Under the pieces are notes generated by a model. It did no database searches. It was not told where the DNA came from and was given only the letters and a program-made list of their open reading frames with translations. Shown piece after piece: positions 17,870-26,147 of a stretch of DNA of 64,000 nucleotides (positions are counted from its first letter, which is position 1; each line of letters begins with the position of its first letter). The position numbers and the translations under genes were made by a program. The DNA comes from Oscillospiraceae bacterium (GTDB lineage: Bacteria; Bacillota; Clostridia; Oscillospirales; Oscillospiraceae), in contig SVLS01000004.1 of assembly GCA_015067835.1 (NCBI GenBank), positions 39,333-103,332 on the forward strand, in the 5' to 3' direction.

Positions 17870-19021
17870 TCAATTACACATTTTTTCCTGAACAAATTCC
17901 CGGGCAAGGCGATCCGCCTCCAGGATTTCATCCAGGCTGGGATTTTTCACAAAGGGCACCGCCGCAACAGCACCGCTTACTAGGTCATACATATCGTAAA
18001 AGCCGATTCTATTATCCAAAAACAGGGCAACTGCAACCTCATTGGCGCCGTTCATCACAGCGCATGCGTTACCACCCCTGGATGCACATTCCATTGCCAG
18101 CTTCAGGCTGGGAAACGCCTCCAAATCCGGTTTTGCAAAGGTCAACGCCCCGCAGGTCGTCAAGTCCAAAGCATCCACAGGACACTCTTCCCTCTGCGGA
18201 TAAGTCAAGGCCAGTTGAATGGGCAGCCGCATATCAGGGACACCCATCTGCGCCATCACCGCTCCGTCAACACATTCCACCATACTGTGGACAATGCTTT
18301 GTCGGTGAATCACCACCTCCACCTTATCGACGCTCAGGTGATACAGGTGCATTGCCTCAATGACTTCCAGGCCTTTGTTCATCAGGGTAGCGCAGTCAAT
18401 GGTGATTTTCTCACCCATTTTCCAATTAGGGTGGCGCAAGGCATCTGCCCTTGTCACTTTTTTAAGTGCTTCTCGCTCCATCCCATAGAATGGACCGCCA
18501 GAGCAGGTCAGTATCAGCTTCTTCACTTCCCGACGATTTCCGACACCCATCAAGCATTGGAAAATCGCGGAATGCTCCGAATCAACAGGAATAATCTGCG
18601 CGCCATACTTTTCTGCCTCAGCCATTACAAGCTCACCGGCACATACCAGCGTTTCCTTGTTGGCAAGTCCGATTCGCTTTCCTGCACGAATAGCTGCAAG
18701 TGTGGGCTTCAGCCCCAGCATCCCAACCACAGCAGTGATTACACAATCAGCCTGTTCCATCGTTGCCGCTTCTAGCAAACCAGCCTCTCCGTACAAAACT
18801 CGGATCGGCAGATCCTGCAGCTTCTGCTTTAATGCATCCGCTGCTTCTCGGGTGGCCATTACTGCAACAGCCGGCACAAATTCCCGGCATTGCTTCTCCA
18901 TACGCTCCACATTGGAGCCGGCTGTCAACGCAGCAACCCGGATATTCTTATGCCGAATGACATCCAGAGTCTGCCGACCGATAGAGCCGGTAGAGCCGAG
19001 AATACTCACACATTTGACCAT
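17870..19021 (-). CDS. dxr: 1-deoxy-D-xylulose 5-phosphate reductoisomerase
   Basis: A 383-residue Dxr converting DXP to MEP with NADPH. The N-terminal Rossmann signature is SILGSTGSIGRQTLDVI. The catalytic/metal region contains PVDSEHSAIFQC and the flexible loop LTCSGGPF. Full length with all family blocks. It lies four bases from cdsA. Confidence 0.96.
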   Translation of the reverse strand: MVKCVSILGSTGSIGRQTLDVIRHKNIRVAALTAGSNVERMEKQCREFVPAVAVMATREAADALKQKLQDLPIRVLYGEAGLLEAATMEQADCVITAVVGMLGLKPTLAAIRAGKRIGLANKETLVCAGELVMAEAEKYGAQIIPVDSEHSAIFQCLMGVGNRREVKKLILTCSGGPFYGMEREALKKVTRADALRHPNWKMGEKITIDCATLMNKGLEVIEAMHLYHLSVDKVEVVIHRQSIVHSMVECVDGAVMAQMGVPDMRLPIQLALTYPQREECPVDALDLTTCGALTFAKPDLEAFPSLKLAMECASRGGNACAVMNGANEVAVALFLDNRIGFYDMYDLVSGAVAAVPFVKNPSLDEILEADRLAREFVQEKMCN

Positions 19022-19024
19022 TTT

Positions 19025-19837
19025 TTACTCCACAACAGGCAAGAAAGCCATTAAAATTTCAATAATGGGTGCAACAATAAACAAAGAATCGCACCGGTCC
19101 AGAATTCCACCATGACCGGGAAGCAAATTGCCATAGTCCTTGATTCCCGTCTGCCGTTTAATGGCGGAGAAGCACAAATCACCAAAGATGCTGGCCAAGG
19201 AACCAATAATACCGTAAGTAATGGCAAGGGCATAATTTACGGTCACATCCACAGACAAGTCAAGGACAAGACAGAAAATCAGCATTGCCAGAATTGCCGT
19301 AAAAATTCCGCCCACAGCCCCCTCAATAGTCTTATTGGGGCTAATGGTGGGAGACAGCTTATGGCGTCCGAAGAATTTACCAATAAAGTAGGCACCGGAA
19401 TCAGCAAGAAATGCCACAACCAGAGGAATCATAATTAATAGCCTTCCAATGTCATGATTCATCAGGCGAACCAACGCAGAAAGCATATACGGAATCAAAA
19501 GTCCGGCGATAAAGCAGACAGACAGCCGTTCCAGACGGAACCTTCCCTTTGAAATCAGCAGTTCAGAAAACAGCAGCATTGTAAAAATGCTCAATGCCAG
19601 TACCATCCAGATATGCGGCATACCAAAGTGGCACCACATCGGGATAAAGAAAGCCATTGCTCCTGTGTAGCAAACCAGCCGAAGGTTCTTGGAAAGTCCC
19701 GTGCCTGCCATCAATTCAAAGGCCGCAATGGCACAAAGCACTCCCAATACGATTGCAGTCAAAATGGTTGGCGCTACCAAAATCATAACCAAGATAAGCG
19801 GAACCAATACAGCTGCGACGATCAGCCTCATTTTCAT
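19025..19837 (-). CDS. cdsA: phosphatidate cytidylyltransferase
   Basis: A 270-residue polytopic membrane enzyme making CDP-diacylglycerol from phosphatidate and CTP. The C-terminal signature KRQTGIKDYGNLLPGHGGILD with RCDSL is complete, and seven to eight hydrophobic helices precede it. The ATG at 19837 lies nine bases after GGAGG; a GTG at 19843 is too close to it. It nearly abuts uppS, with which it shares lipid-carrier metabolism. Confidence 0.95.
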   Translation of the reverse strand: MKMRLIVAAVLVPLILVMILVAPTILTAIVLGVLCAIAAFELMAGTGLSKNLRLVCYTGAMAFFIPMWCHFGMPHIWMVLALSIFTMLLFSELLISKGRFRLERLSVCFIAGLLIPYMLSALVRLMNHDIGRLLIMIPLVVAFLADSGAYFIGKFFGRHKLSPTISPNKTIEGAVGGIFTAILAMLIFCLVLDLSVDVTVNYALAITYGIIGSLASIFGDLCFSAIKRQTGIKDYGNLLPGHGGILDRCDSLFIVAPIIEILMAFLPVVE

Positions 19838-19839
19838 CT

Positions 19840-20562
19840 TCACGCACCTCCAAACCGTCGATTACGGCGGTGATACTCTGCGATTGCCGCGTCCAAATCC
19901 TCCGGTGAGAAATCAGGCCAAAGCACATCCATAAACACAAATTCGGAATACACCGTTTGCCAAGGCAGGAAATTGCTGGTACGCATTTCGCCGGACGGAC
20001 GAATCACCAGTTCCGGATCGGGCACATCCGCAGAATCCAAATAGTTGGAAAATTGAGCCTCTGTCAGGCTGTCAATTTCCACATTCCCCTCTTTTACATC
20101 TTGCGCATATTTTTTGATGGCACGGATGATCTCATCCCGACCACCGTAATTTAAGCAAAAATTCACCTGAACCTCGTGGTAGTCGTTTGAACGCTCTTGA
20201 GCATCCAGACACAGCTGGCGAAGCTTTGGATTCAAACGGCTCAAATCGCCGAAAAAGCGAAAACGCACGTGGTTCTTCTCCATATCCCGCAAAGCTTCCT
20301 GCAAATACTTTGCAAGCAGCTTCATAATGCCGGAAACCTCTTCCTCGGAGCGCTTCCAATTTTCCGTAGAAAATGCGTACACTGTCAAATAAGAAACACC
20401 CAGCGTGCGGCAGTAGTTTGCCGTGCGTCGAAATGCCTCCGCGCCTGCGCTGTGCCCGGCAGTTCGGGGTAAGCCTCTTTTTTTCGCCCAACGGCCGTTT
20501 CCGTCCATAATGATGGCAATGTGCTTCGGCGGAGCCAGTTTCCCTTTATCTTCGGTAGCCAC
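19840..20562 (-). CDS. uppS: undecaprenyl diphosphate synthase (GTG start)
   Basis: A 240-residue cis-prenyltransferase that extends farnesyl diphosphate to C55-PP, the cell-wall lipid carrier. The signature HIAIIMDGNGRWAKKRGLPR carries the catalytic Asp and Arg residues, and the C-terminal RPSGEMRTSNFLPWQ is family-typical. The start is GTG at 20562, eight bases after AGGAGG. Its FPP substrate could come from the IspA-type synthase at 2.6 kb. Confidence 0.95.
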   Translation of the reverse strand: MATEDKGKLAPPKHIAIIMDGNGRWAKKRGLPRTAGHSAGAEAFRRTANYCRTLGVSYLTVYAFSTENWKRSEEEVSGIMKLLAKYLQEALRDMEKNHVRFRFFGDLSRLNPKLRQLCLDAQERSNDYHEVQVNFCLNYGGRDEIIRAIKKYAQDVKEGNVEIDSLTEAQFSNYLDSADVPDPELVIRPSGEMRTSNFLPWQTVYSEFVFMDVLWPDFSPEDLDAAIAEYHRRNRRFGGA

Positions 20563-20628
20563 AGAAAGCCCTCCTTTCCCAGCAGGATATTGGGGGCGAC
20601 AGAACCGCCCCCAATCAAATAATCAACC

Positions 20629-21183
20629 TTAGATGGCCATCAATTCCTTTTCCTTAGCGGCAAGGGAATCATCGACCTTTTTAATATACTTATCAAGCAG
20701 GTCCTGCAGGTCCTTTTCCGCCTTCTTCTGGTCGTCCTCTGTAATTTCGGAATTCTTCTTCAGCTTTTTTACATAGTCCATACCGTCGCGGCGAATATTG
20801 CGCATTGCAACCTTTGCATCTTCCGCATATTTCTTGACCTGCTTGGTCAGTTCCTTACGACGCTCCTCGGTCAGCTGAGGGAAGGTCAGACGAATCACGC
20901 GACCGTCATTCTGGGGATTGATTCCAAGATCAGAAGACAGAATCGCCTTTTGAACCTCCTTCAGCAAGGATGCATCCCAAGGCTGAATCACCAAAGTACG
21001 GGCATCGGGGGAAGAAATATTGGCGACGCCGTTGAGGGGGGTCTCAGAACCATAATATTCAACGGTGATACGGTCAAGAACCTTCGGATTGGCACGACCG
21101 GCACGAACAGCGCCAAACTCCTCGTCCAGATGCTCCAGGGTCTTGTCCATTTTTCTTCCGTATTCTTTAAAATCAACGCTCAT
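20629..21183 (-). CDS. frr: ribosome recycling factor
   Basis: The 184-residue length is typical of RRF, which with EF-G splits post-termination ribosomes. The signature RAGRANPKVLDRITVEYYG is intact and the C-terminal coiled region (RREL-type, here ERRKELTKQVKKYAEDAKVA) completes domain I. AAAGGAGAG precedes the ATG. It lies two bases after pyrH. Confidence 0.97.
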   Translation of the reverse strand: MSVDFKEYGRKMDKTLEHLDEEFGAVRAGRANPKVLDRITVEYYGSETPLNGVANISSPDARTLVIQPWDASLLKEVQKAILSSDLGINPQNDGRVIRLTFPQLTEERRKELTKQVKKYAEDAKVAMRNIRRDGMDYVKKLKKNSEITEDDQKKAEKDLQDLLDKYIKKVDDSLAAKEKELMAI

Positions 21184-21185
21184 AA

Positions 21186-21905
21186 TTAACTCTCCTTTAC
21201 AATCGTTCCAATATTTTCACCGCATACAACGCGGATAATATTCTTCGGGTCTTTCAGTGCAAAGCATACCAGCGTCATGTGATTGTCCATTGCCAGCGTC
21301 ATTGCAGTGGTATCCGTTGCTTTCAAGTGCCGAGCCAGCACTTCGTCGTAAGTAAGGGAATCAAATTTAACTGCTGTCGGATCCCGATTGGGGTCAGCAG
21401 AATAAATACCGTCCACATTCTTTGCAAGTAAAATGGCATCCGCCTCAATTTCCACACCACGAAGCACCGCGCCGGTGTCGGTTGTGAAATAGGGATTGCC
21501 GGTGCCTGCGGCAAACAGGACAACCTTGCCTTCATTGAGATAACGGTCAGCTGTATCCCGGGTGAAGTATTCGCAGAATTTGTTCATCTCAACAGCGCTA
21601 AGCACACGGGCATCAACACCGTGTTTGACCAAAGCATCCGCCACCGCGATGGAGTTCATAACTGTTGCCAGCATTCCCATTGCATCTGCATGAGAGCGCT
21701 GCATCTTATCCGCGCCGTCATTGACACCACGCCAGAAATTTCCGCCGCCAATGACAATGCCCACCTGGACACCCAGCTGTGTACATTCCCGAATGACTTC
21801 ACATACCGAATTGATAACCGTAAAATCCAGTCCACGGTGGGCTTCGCCGGCCAAAGCCTCACCGCTGATTTTGAGCAAAATGCGCTTAAACTGAACTTCC
21901 TTCAA
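21186..21905 (-). CDS. pyrH: UMP kinase (TTG start)
   Basis: A 239-residue bacterial UMP kinase of the amino-acid-kinase fold. Visible blocks are RILLKISGEALAG, VGIVIGGGNFWRG and a UMP-binding DADAILLAKNVDGIY-like stretch. The frame starts with TTG at 21905 after AGGGGG; no ATG fits. pyrH leads the operon, with frr next, as in most bacteria, although rpsB-tsf is not upstream here. Confidence 0.95.
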   Translation of the reverse strand: MKEVQFKRILLKISGEALAGEAHRGLDFTVINSVCEVIRECTQLGVQVGIVIGGGNFWRGVNDGADKMQRSHADAMGMLATVMNSIAVADALVKHGVDARVLSAVEMNKFCEYFTRDTADRYLNEGKVVLFAAGTGNPYFTTDTGAVLRGVEIEADAILLAKNVDGIYSADPNRDPTAVKFDSLTYDEVLARHLKATDTTAMTLAMDNHMTLVCFALKDPKNIIRVVCGENIGTIVKES

Positions 21906-21937
21906 AGGAATCGACCCCCTTCTTTCATCTATTTCCT

Positions 21938-21966
21938 ATTTTAATATATTTCAAGCAAATTGACAA
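21938..21966 (-). promoter_or_regulatory. sigma-A promoter of the pyrH-polC operon
   Basis: On the minus strand TTGTCA (21966-21961), a 17-bp spacer and TAAAAT (21943-21938). It is divergent from the glnS promoter. The rest of 21906-22141 is A/T-rich, with no other gene seen. Confidence 0.65.
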
Positions 21967-22078
21967 CTATATTTTTCAACTTTCTTTAAATTGTTTTCCC
22001 TTTATTTACATTTTTTGCACCCAAAAACGAAAATACCGCACCGCAAAAGGAAAATCTGGGACAAAAATGCAATTTTGG

Positions 22079-22107
22079 TTGCAAAACACAAAGAAATAGG
22101 TTATAAT
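22079..22107 (+). promoter_or_regulatory. sigma-A promoter of glnS
   Basis: TTGCAA (22079-22084), 17 bp, TATAAT (22102-22107). The 5' untranslated region would be about 30 nt. Confidence 0.7.
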
Positions 22108-22141
22108 GTTGCAAGCTATTTATCCGAAAAGAGGTTTTACT

Positions 22142-23821
22142 ATGGCTGAAATGACTGAGAGCAAAAATTTCATCCACGCTTTTATTGAAGAGGACATTGC
22201 CCCCGGCGGACAATACGCCGGTCAGACCGTGCATACCCGTTTCCCACCGGAGCCAAACGGTTATTTGCATATCGGTCACTGCAAGGCGCTGATTATTGAC
22301 TTTGGAACTGCAGAAAAGTTTGGCGGTCTTTGCAATCTTCGGATGGACGACACCAATCCCACCAAGGAAGATGTGGAATTTGTGGAAGCCATCAAAGAGG
22401 ATATTCACTGGCTGGGCTTTGATTGGGGCGACCGCTTCTATTACGGCTCTGACTATTTTGAAAAGGACTATGAATACGCCGTTGAGCTGATTCAGAAGGG
22501 TCTTGCATACGTCTGCGAGCTGACTCCCGAGCAGGCAAAGGAAATGCGGGGCGATTTGAACACGCCCGCTGTCTCTCCCTACCGGGATCGTCCCATTGAG
22601 GAAAGTCTTGACTTGTTCGCACGGATGCGTGCCGGTGAATTTGAGGACAACAAGTACACCCTGCGTGCAAAAATTGACCTTGCTTCCGGCAACTTCAACA
22701 TGCGCGACCCAGTGATTTACCGGATTCGTCACATGCATCATCACCGTCAGGGCGGCAAGTGGTGTATCTACCCGATGTATGACTTTGCCCACCCCATTCA
22801 GGACGCACTGGAGGGCATCACCCATTCTCTGTGTTCTCTGGAGTTTGAGAACCATCGTCCTCTCTATAACTGGGTTGTGGATAACGTTTCCGTTCCTCAC
22901 AAGCCCCGGCAGATTGAATTTGCCAGACTTGGCATTGACCACACCGTCCTTTCCAAGCGCAAGCTGAGAGCATTGGTGGAAAACGGCTATGTTTCCGGCT
23001 GGGACGACCCCCGGATGCCCACCCTCTGCGGTCTGCGCCGCCGTGGCTATACACCCAAGGCAATTCGTAACTTCTGCGACCGTGTCGGCGTGGCAAAATC
23101 CCCCAACACCATCGAATATGCATTCCTTGAGTATTGTCTGCGTGAGGATCTAAACGAAACTGCAAAGCGGGTTATGGCAGTTGTAAAGCCCGTCAAACTG
23201 ACCATCACCAATTATCCCGAGGGTCAGTCTGAAACATTCACCATCGAAAACAATCCCAACAACCCCGAAGACGGTATCCGCGAGGTCACCTTCTCCCGGG
23301 ATTTGTGGATTGAAGCTGATGATTTCCTTGCTGAGCCCATTCCCAAGTATAAGCGGCTGTATCCGGAGGGACCGGAATGTCGGCTGAAAGGCGCCTATGT
23401 CATCAAGTGCACTGGCTGTGTTACCGATGAAAACGGCAATGTCACCGAGGTTCTGGCTACCTATGACCCGGATTCCAAGGGCGGCGACCCTGCCGATGGC
23501 CGTAAAATCAAAGGCGCAACCATCCACTGGGTTGATGCCAACAACTGCTGTGATGCTGAGGTGCGTCAGTACAGCAATCTGTTTGACGATGCCGACCCCG
23601 ATGCAGCGAACAAGGATTTCCTTTCTTGTCTGAATCCCAATTCTCTGGAGGTTCTCACCGGCTGTAAGGTAGAAGCAAGCCTTAACAATGCAAAAGCTGG
23701 CGAATCCTATCAGTTTATGCGTTTGGGCTATTTCTGCCCGGACAGCAAGGACTCCTCTTCTGACCATTTGGTATTCAACCGCTCTGTCAGCTTGAAGGAC
23801 AGCTTCAAGCCCGGTCAATAA
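22142..23821 (+). CDS. glnS: glutaminyl-tRNA synthetase
   Basis: A 559-residue class I aminoacyl-tRNA synthetase. The HIGH motif is within FPPEPNGYLHIGHCKA and the KMSKS-equivalent is VLSKRKLR, both in the GlnRS form and not that of GltX. The C-terminal beta-barrel anticodon-binding domains follow (about 340-559), ending in the typical FNRSVSLKD block. Most Firmicutes make Gln-tRNA by transamidation, so a GlnRS here is notable though known from some Clostridia. The ATG at 22142 follows AGAGG. Confidence 0.95.
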   Translation: MAEMTESKNFIHAFIEEDIAPGGQYAGQTVHTRFPPEPNGYLHIGHCKALIIDFGTAEKFGGLCNLRMDDTNPTKEDVEFVEAIKEDIHWLGFDWGDRFYYGSDYFEKDYEYAVELIQKGLAYVCELTPEQAKEMRGDLNTPAVSPYRDRPIEESLDLFARMRAGEFEDNKYTLRAKIDLASGNFNMRDPVIYRIRHMHHHRQGGKWCIYPMYDFAHPIQDALEGITHSLCSLEFENHRPLYNWVVDNVSVPHKPRQIEFARLGIDHTVLSKRKLRALVENGYVSGWDDPRMPTLCGLRRRGYTPKAIRNFCDRVGVAKSPNTIEYAFLEYCLREDLNETAKRVMAVVKPVKLTITNYPEGQSETFTIENNPNNPEDGIREVTFSRDLWIEADDFLAEPIPKYKRLYPEGPECRLKGAYVIKCTGCVTDENGNVTEVLATYDPDSKGGDPADGRKIKGATIHWVDANNCCDAEVRQYSNLFDDADPDAANKDFLSCLNPNSLEVLTGCKVEASLNNAKAGESYQFMRLGYFCPDSKDSSSDHLVFNRSVSLKDSFKPGQ

Positions 23822-23826
23822 AAGCA

Positions 23827-23856
23827 AGACCGCCGGTTTCCCGGCGGTCTTTTTTG
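23827..23856 (+). terminator. terminator of glnS
   Basis: AGACCGCCGG (23827-23836) pairs with CCGGCGGTCT (23841-23850), followed by TTTTTTG. It starts five bases after the glnS stop. Confidence 0.92.
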
Positions 23857-24798
23857 TTAAAATGTTGCCACTTCCTCCGCCGCAGGTGCGGCAGGCTCAA
23901 CAGAAATGGCCGTCAAAATCGGGCCAAGCTCACCTTGATACAGGGTATGCTTTTCCACGGAAATTTTTGCAGTAACGCTCACCCAAGAGCGGGATTCCAG
24001 CGTTTGTGCCTGTTCATATCGGCAAGGAATGCCGCAGAACTGAATATCATCGATACAGCAGGTCATCACGAACCGCCCGGGTGCAAACATTCCGTTTTTA
24101 TCCCGGCGAAGCATCGCCACCTGTGCCTTGAAGGAGACGGTCTTATCCCGGTACTTTTCCGGCTCTTCCGTCACATCCCGATACCACAAAGCATAGTCCT
24201 CGTCCTTGATTTCGATCACCGGTGCGTTGATGTCAAAGGGCAGCGGATCCTGCACATCATCAAAGGCAGTAGAACCGTCTGTAAAATCGTAGAGAATGTC
24301 AATTCTTCGATTGGCAGCACGGGCAATCTTATGATAAGGCATCGTATCCTGCCCCACCTCAAGCCGGTTAAATACCACCATCTGTGCGCCTACCAGCTTG
24401 TCCATCACCAGATTGCGCATATTGGCATTGTAGGTCATAAAGGTTGTGGAATCTGCAAACATCACTTCCTGAGCAACCACCCAATCCTCCGGAAAGCGGG
24501 TGTAAAGATCTCCCACCATCTGCATACCATTCAGCTCCGCCACCACACGCTGTGCCTTGTGCTTCTTAGCCAGAGCCTGCAGCTCCTTTGTGGTAACGGT
24601 CTCCTGATTCAATGTATACAAAAATACGCTGTCGTGGGGGTAGGCAGAAAAATCAAACTCTTCTTCCCCTTCCTCAAAGACCAGAAGCAATGTACGCTCG
24701 CCGGCATTGAAGCGCGGATCTTCCAATGTCTCTTGAATAAACTTCGTTTTACCGGCGTCCAGAAAGCCAGTGAACACATAAACAGGAATCTGCTGCAT
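23857..24798 (-). CDS. G3E-family (CobW/P47K-like) GTPase with a DUF1980-like C-terminal domain
   Basis: A 313-residue protein. The N-terminal GTPase starts with VYVFTGFLDAGKTKFIQ, the G3E Walker A. The CxCC metal motif of the CobW family is not seen. After about residue 180 the sequence changes to a domain containing DKTVSFKAQVAMLRRDKNG, GRFVMTCCIDDIQFCGIPC and LESRSWVSVTAKI. That resembles the C-terminal part of YcgQ/TIGR03943 proteins. It directly follows the His-rich G3E GTPase (3-bp gap), so the two probably act together in metal handling. The exact role is unknown. Confidence 0.75.
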   Translation of the reverse strand: MQQIPVYVFTGFLDAGKTKFIQETLEDPRFNAGERTLLLVFEEGEEEFDFSAYPHDSVFLYTLNQETVTTKELQALAKKHKAQRVVAELNGMQMVGDLYTRFPEDWVVAQEVMFADSTTFMTYNANMRNLVMDKLVGAQMVVFNRLEVGQDTMPYHKIARAANRRIDILYDFTDGSTAFDDVQDPLPFDINAPVIEIKDEDYALWYRDVTEEPEKYRDKTVSFKAQVAMLRRDKNGMFAPGRFVMTCCIDDIQFCGIPCRYEQAQTLESRSWVSVTAKISVEKHTLYQGELGPILTAISVEPAAPAAEEVATF

Positions 24799-24801
24799 TT
24801 C

Positions 24802-25938
24802 TTACACCCCAAACAATTTGGCAACACCGGCCTCATCCAGCTGTGCACCAATAACGCAAAGCTTACCAATGATGTCTGCAGCGCCGCTGCGGATATTAAT
24901 TTCCTCCGGCACCATATCGAAGTGAATCCATGTACCGTCCGTTGCCGCAATGATGCCCTTGGCGCGAAGGACTGTGCCGTATTTGCCGGAATCCAGAATG
25001 TGCAACGCTTCGTGAATTTGCTCCTGGGTAAATTTCTTTGCTGTCTCCACGCCCCAGGAAGTAAAGACCTCATCCGCGTGGTGGTGATGGTCATGATGGT
25101 CGTGATCGTGACAGCCACAGTCACAATGCTCATCGTGATGGTGCTCATGGTGATGATGACCGCAGCAGTGGTGCTCCTCGTGCTCCTCATCATGGTGATG
25201 ATGACCGCAGCAATGATGCTCCTCGTGCTCTTCATCGTGATGATGGTGATGACCGCAGCAATGATGCTCCTCGTGTTCTTCATCATGGTGATGGTGGCCG
25301 CAGCAGTGGTGCTCCTCCTCATGAGCAAGCTCCTCTGCCTTGACGCTGTTGCCTTCCATCGCAACAATCAGCTGCTCTCCGGTCAAAGCCTCCCAGGGTG
25401 TTACCACCATTGCTGCATCGGCATTGTGCTCTCGGAGCAATGCGACGGCTGTATCCAGCTTCTCCTGCTTCATATCAGCAGTACGGGAAAGGATAATGGT
25501 TGTGGCCGTTTCAATCTGATTGTTATAAAACTCACCAAAGTTCTTCATATAGACCTTAACCTTGGATGCGTCCGCCACCGCAACGGTATAGCCCAGCTCC
25601 ACATCGTGACCGGTCACCTTCTGTACAGCTGCAATGACATCAGACAGCTTGCCGACACCACTGGGTTCAATAATGACGCGGTCAGGATTAAACCGCTCAA
25701 TTACTTCCTGCAGTGCCTTGCCGAAATCTCCAACCAGAGAACAGCAAATGCAACCGGAGTTCATTTCCGTGATGTTAATGCCTGCATCCTGCAAAAAGCC
25801 GCCGTCAATGCCGATTTCACCAAACTCATTTTCAATCAGCACCAGCTTTTGACCCTTGTAGCCCTCCTGAATCATTTTCTTAATCAGGGTTGTTTTACCT
25901 GCTCCGAGAAAACCGGAGTAAATATCAATTTTCGTCAT
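24802..25938 (-). CDS. G3E-family zinc-chaperone-like GTPase with a His/Cys-rich repeat insert
   Basis: A 378-residue GTPase. Walker A is YSGFLGAGKTTLIKK. The canonical metal motif GCICC (residues about 61-65) follows the switch region INITEMNSGC. EPSGVGKLSD is the Walker B-following block. Between the GTPase and the CobW C-terminal domain (about 290-378) lies an insert (206-287) made of near-identical EEHHCCGHHHHDEEH units. CxCC plus a His-rich insert is typical of COG0523 zinc metallochaperones, so zinc or cobalt/nickel delivery is inferred. ATG at 25938. Confidence 0.85.
   Translation of the reverse strand: MTKIDIYSGFLGAGKTTLIKKMIQEGYKGQKLVLIENEFGEIGIDGGFLQDAGINITEMNSGCICCSLVGDFGKALQEVIERFNPDRVIIEPSGVGKLSDVIAAVQKVTGHDVELGYTVAVADASKVKVYMKNFGEFYNNQIETATTIILSRTADMKQEKLDTAVALLREHNADAAMVVTPWEALTGEQLIVAMEGNSVKAEELAHEEEHHCCGHHHHDEEHEEHHCCGHHHHHDEEHEEHHCCGHHHHDEEHEEHHCCGHHHHEHHHDEHCDCGCHDHDHHDHHHHADEVFTSWGVETAKKFTQEQIHEALHILDSGKYGTVLRAKGIIAATDGTWIHFDMVPEEINIRSGAADIIGKLCVIGAQLDEAGVAKLFGV
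25075..25330 (-). repeat. in-frame tandem repeat coding the His/Cys metal-binding insert
   Basis: About four units of 45 or 48 bp encode EEHHCCGHHHHDEEH with one extra His in the second unit, then decay into HHDEHCDCGCHDHDHH. Silent differences between units (for example CTCGTG versus CTCGTGTTC contexts on the plus strand) show it is not an assembly stutter. Length probably varies between strains. Confidence 0.85.
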
Positions 25939-26044
25939 TTATATACACTTCCTATATCTGCCCAATGGGCTTATTCTATACACAGAAAGTATACCACAAG
26001 CTTCTTCAAAAATCTACACCCTATCTGAAATATATCCCCACATA

Positions 26045-26076
26045 TTATAAAAACGACACCCCAAAGAGGTGCCGTT
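26045..26076 (-). terminator. minus-strand terminator between sipL and the G3E genes
   Basis: On the minus strand AACGGCACC (26076-26068) pairs with GGTGTCGTT (26060-26052), including one G-U pair, followed by TTTATAATATG. It would stop transcripts coming from sipL before the GTPase genes. Confidence 0.6.
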
Positions 26077-26111
26077 TTCAAAATGAAACTGTAGCATTCG
26101 ACACAATTCGA

Positions 26112-26141
26112 TTGCTTTTTCTAAATTTTCCTTGCTAGAAT
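26112..26141 (+). promoter_or_regulatory. putative promoter of a small RNA, with an adjacent 0A-box-like site
   Basis: TTGCTT (26112-26117), 18 bp, TAGAAT (26136-26141) preceded by an extended -10 TGC. Just upstream TTCGACA (26098-26104) is the reverse complement of the Spo0A box TGTCGAA. It points into a region with no open reading frame that ends in a strong terminator. Confidence 0.45.
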
Positions 26142-26147
26142 ACCATC

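Noticed and set aside
21986..22942. A 318-codon minus-strand open frame over the glnS start
   Set aside because: glnS has promoter, ribosome-binding site and full GlnRS motifs; the antisense frame is a codon-usage shadow.
25075..25330. Short regular repeats that could suggest a CRISPR array
   Set aside because: There are no unique spacers; units are directly adjacent, in frame, and encode a His/Cys repeat in a clear protein.
23854..26028. A 724-codon plus-strand open frame
   Set aside because: It is antisense to both G3E GTPase genes, whose motifs are unmistakable. Its translation is Ile/Leu/His-rich low complexity produced by the reverse of the His/Glu repeat.
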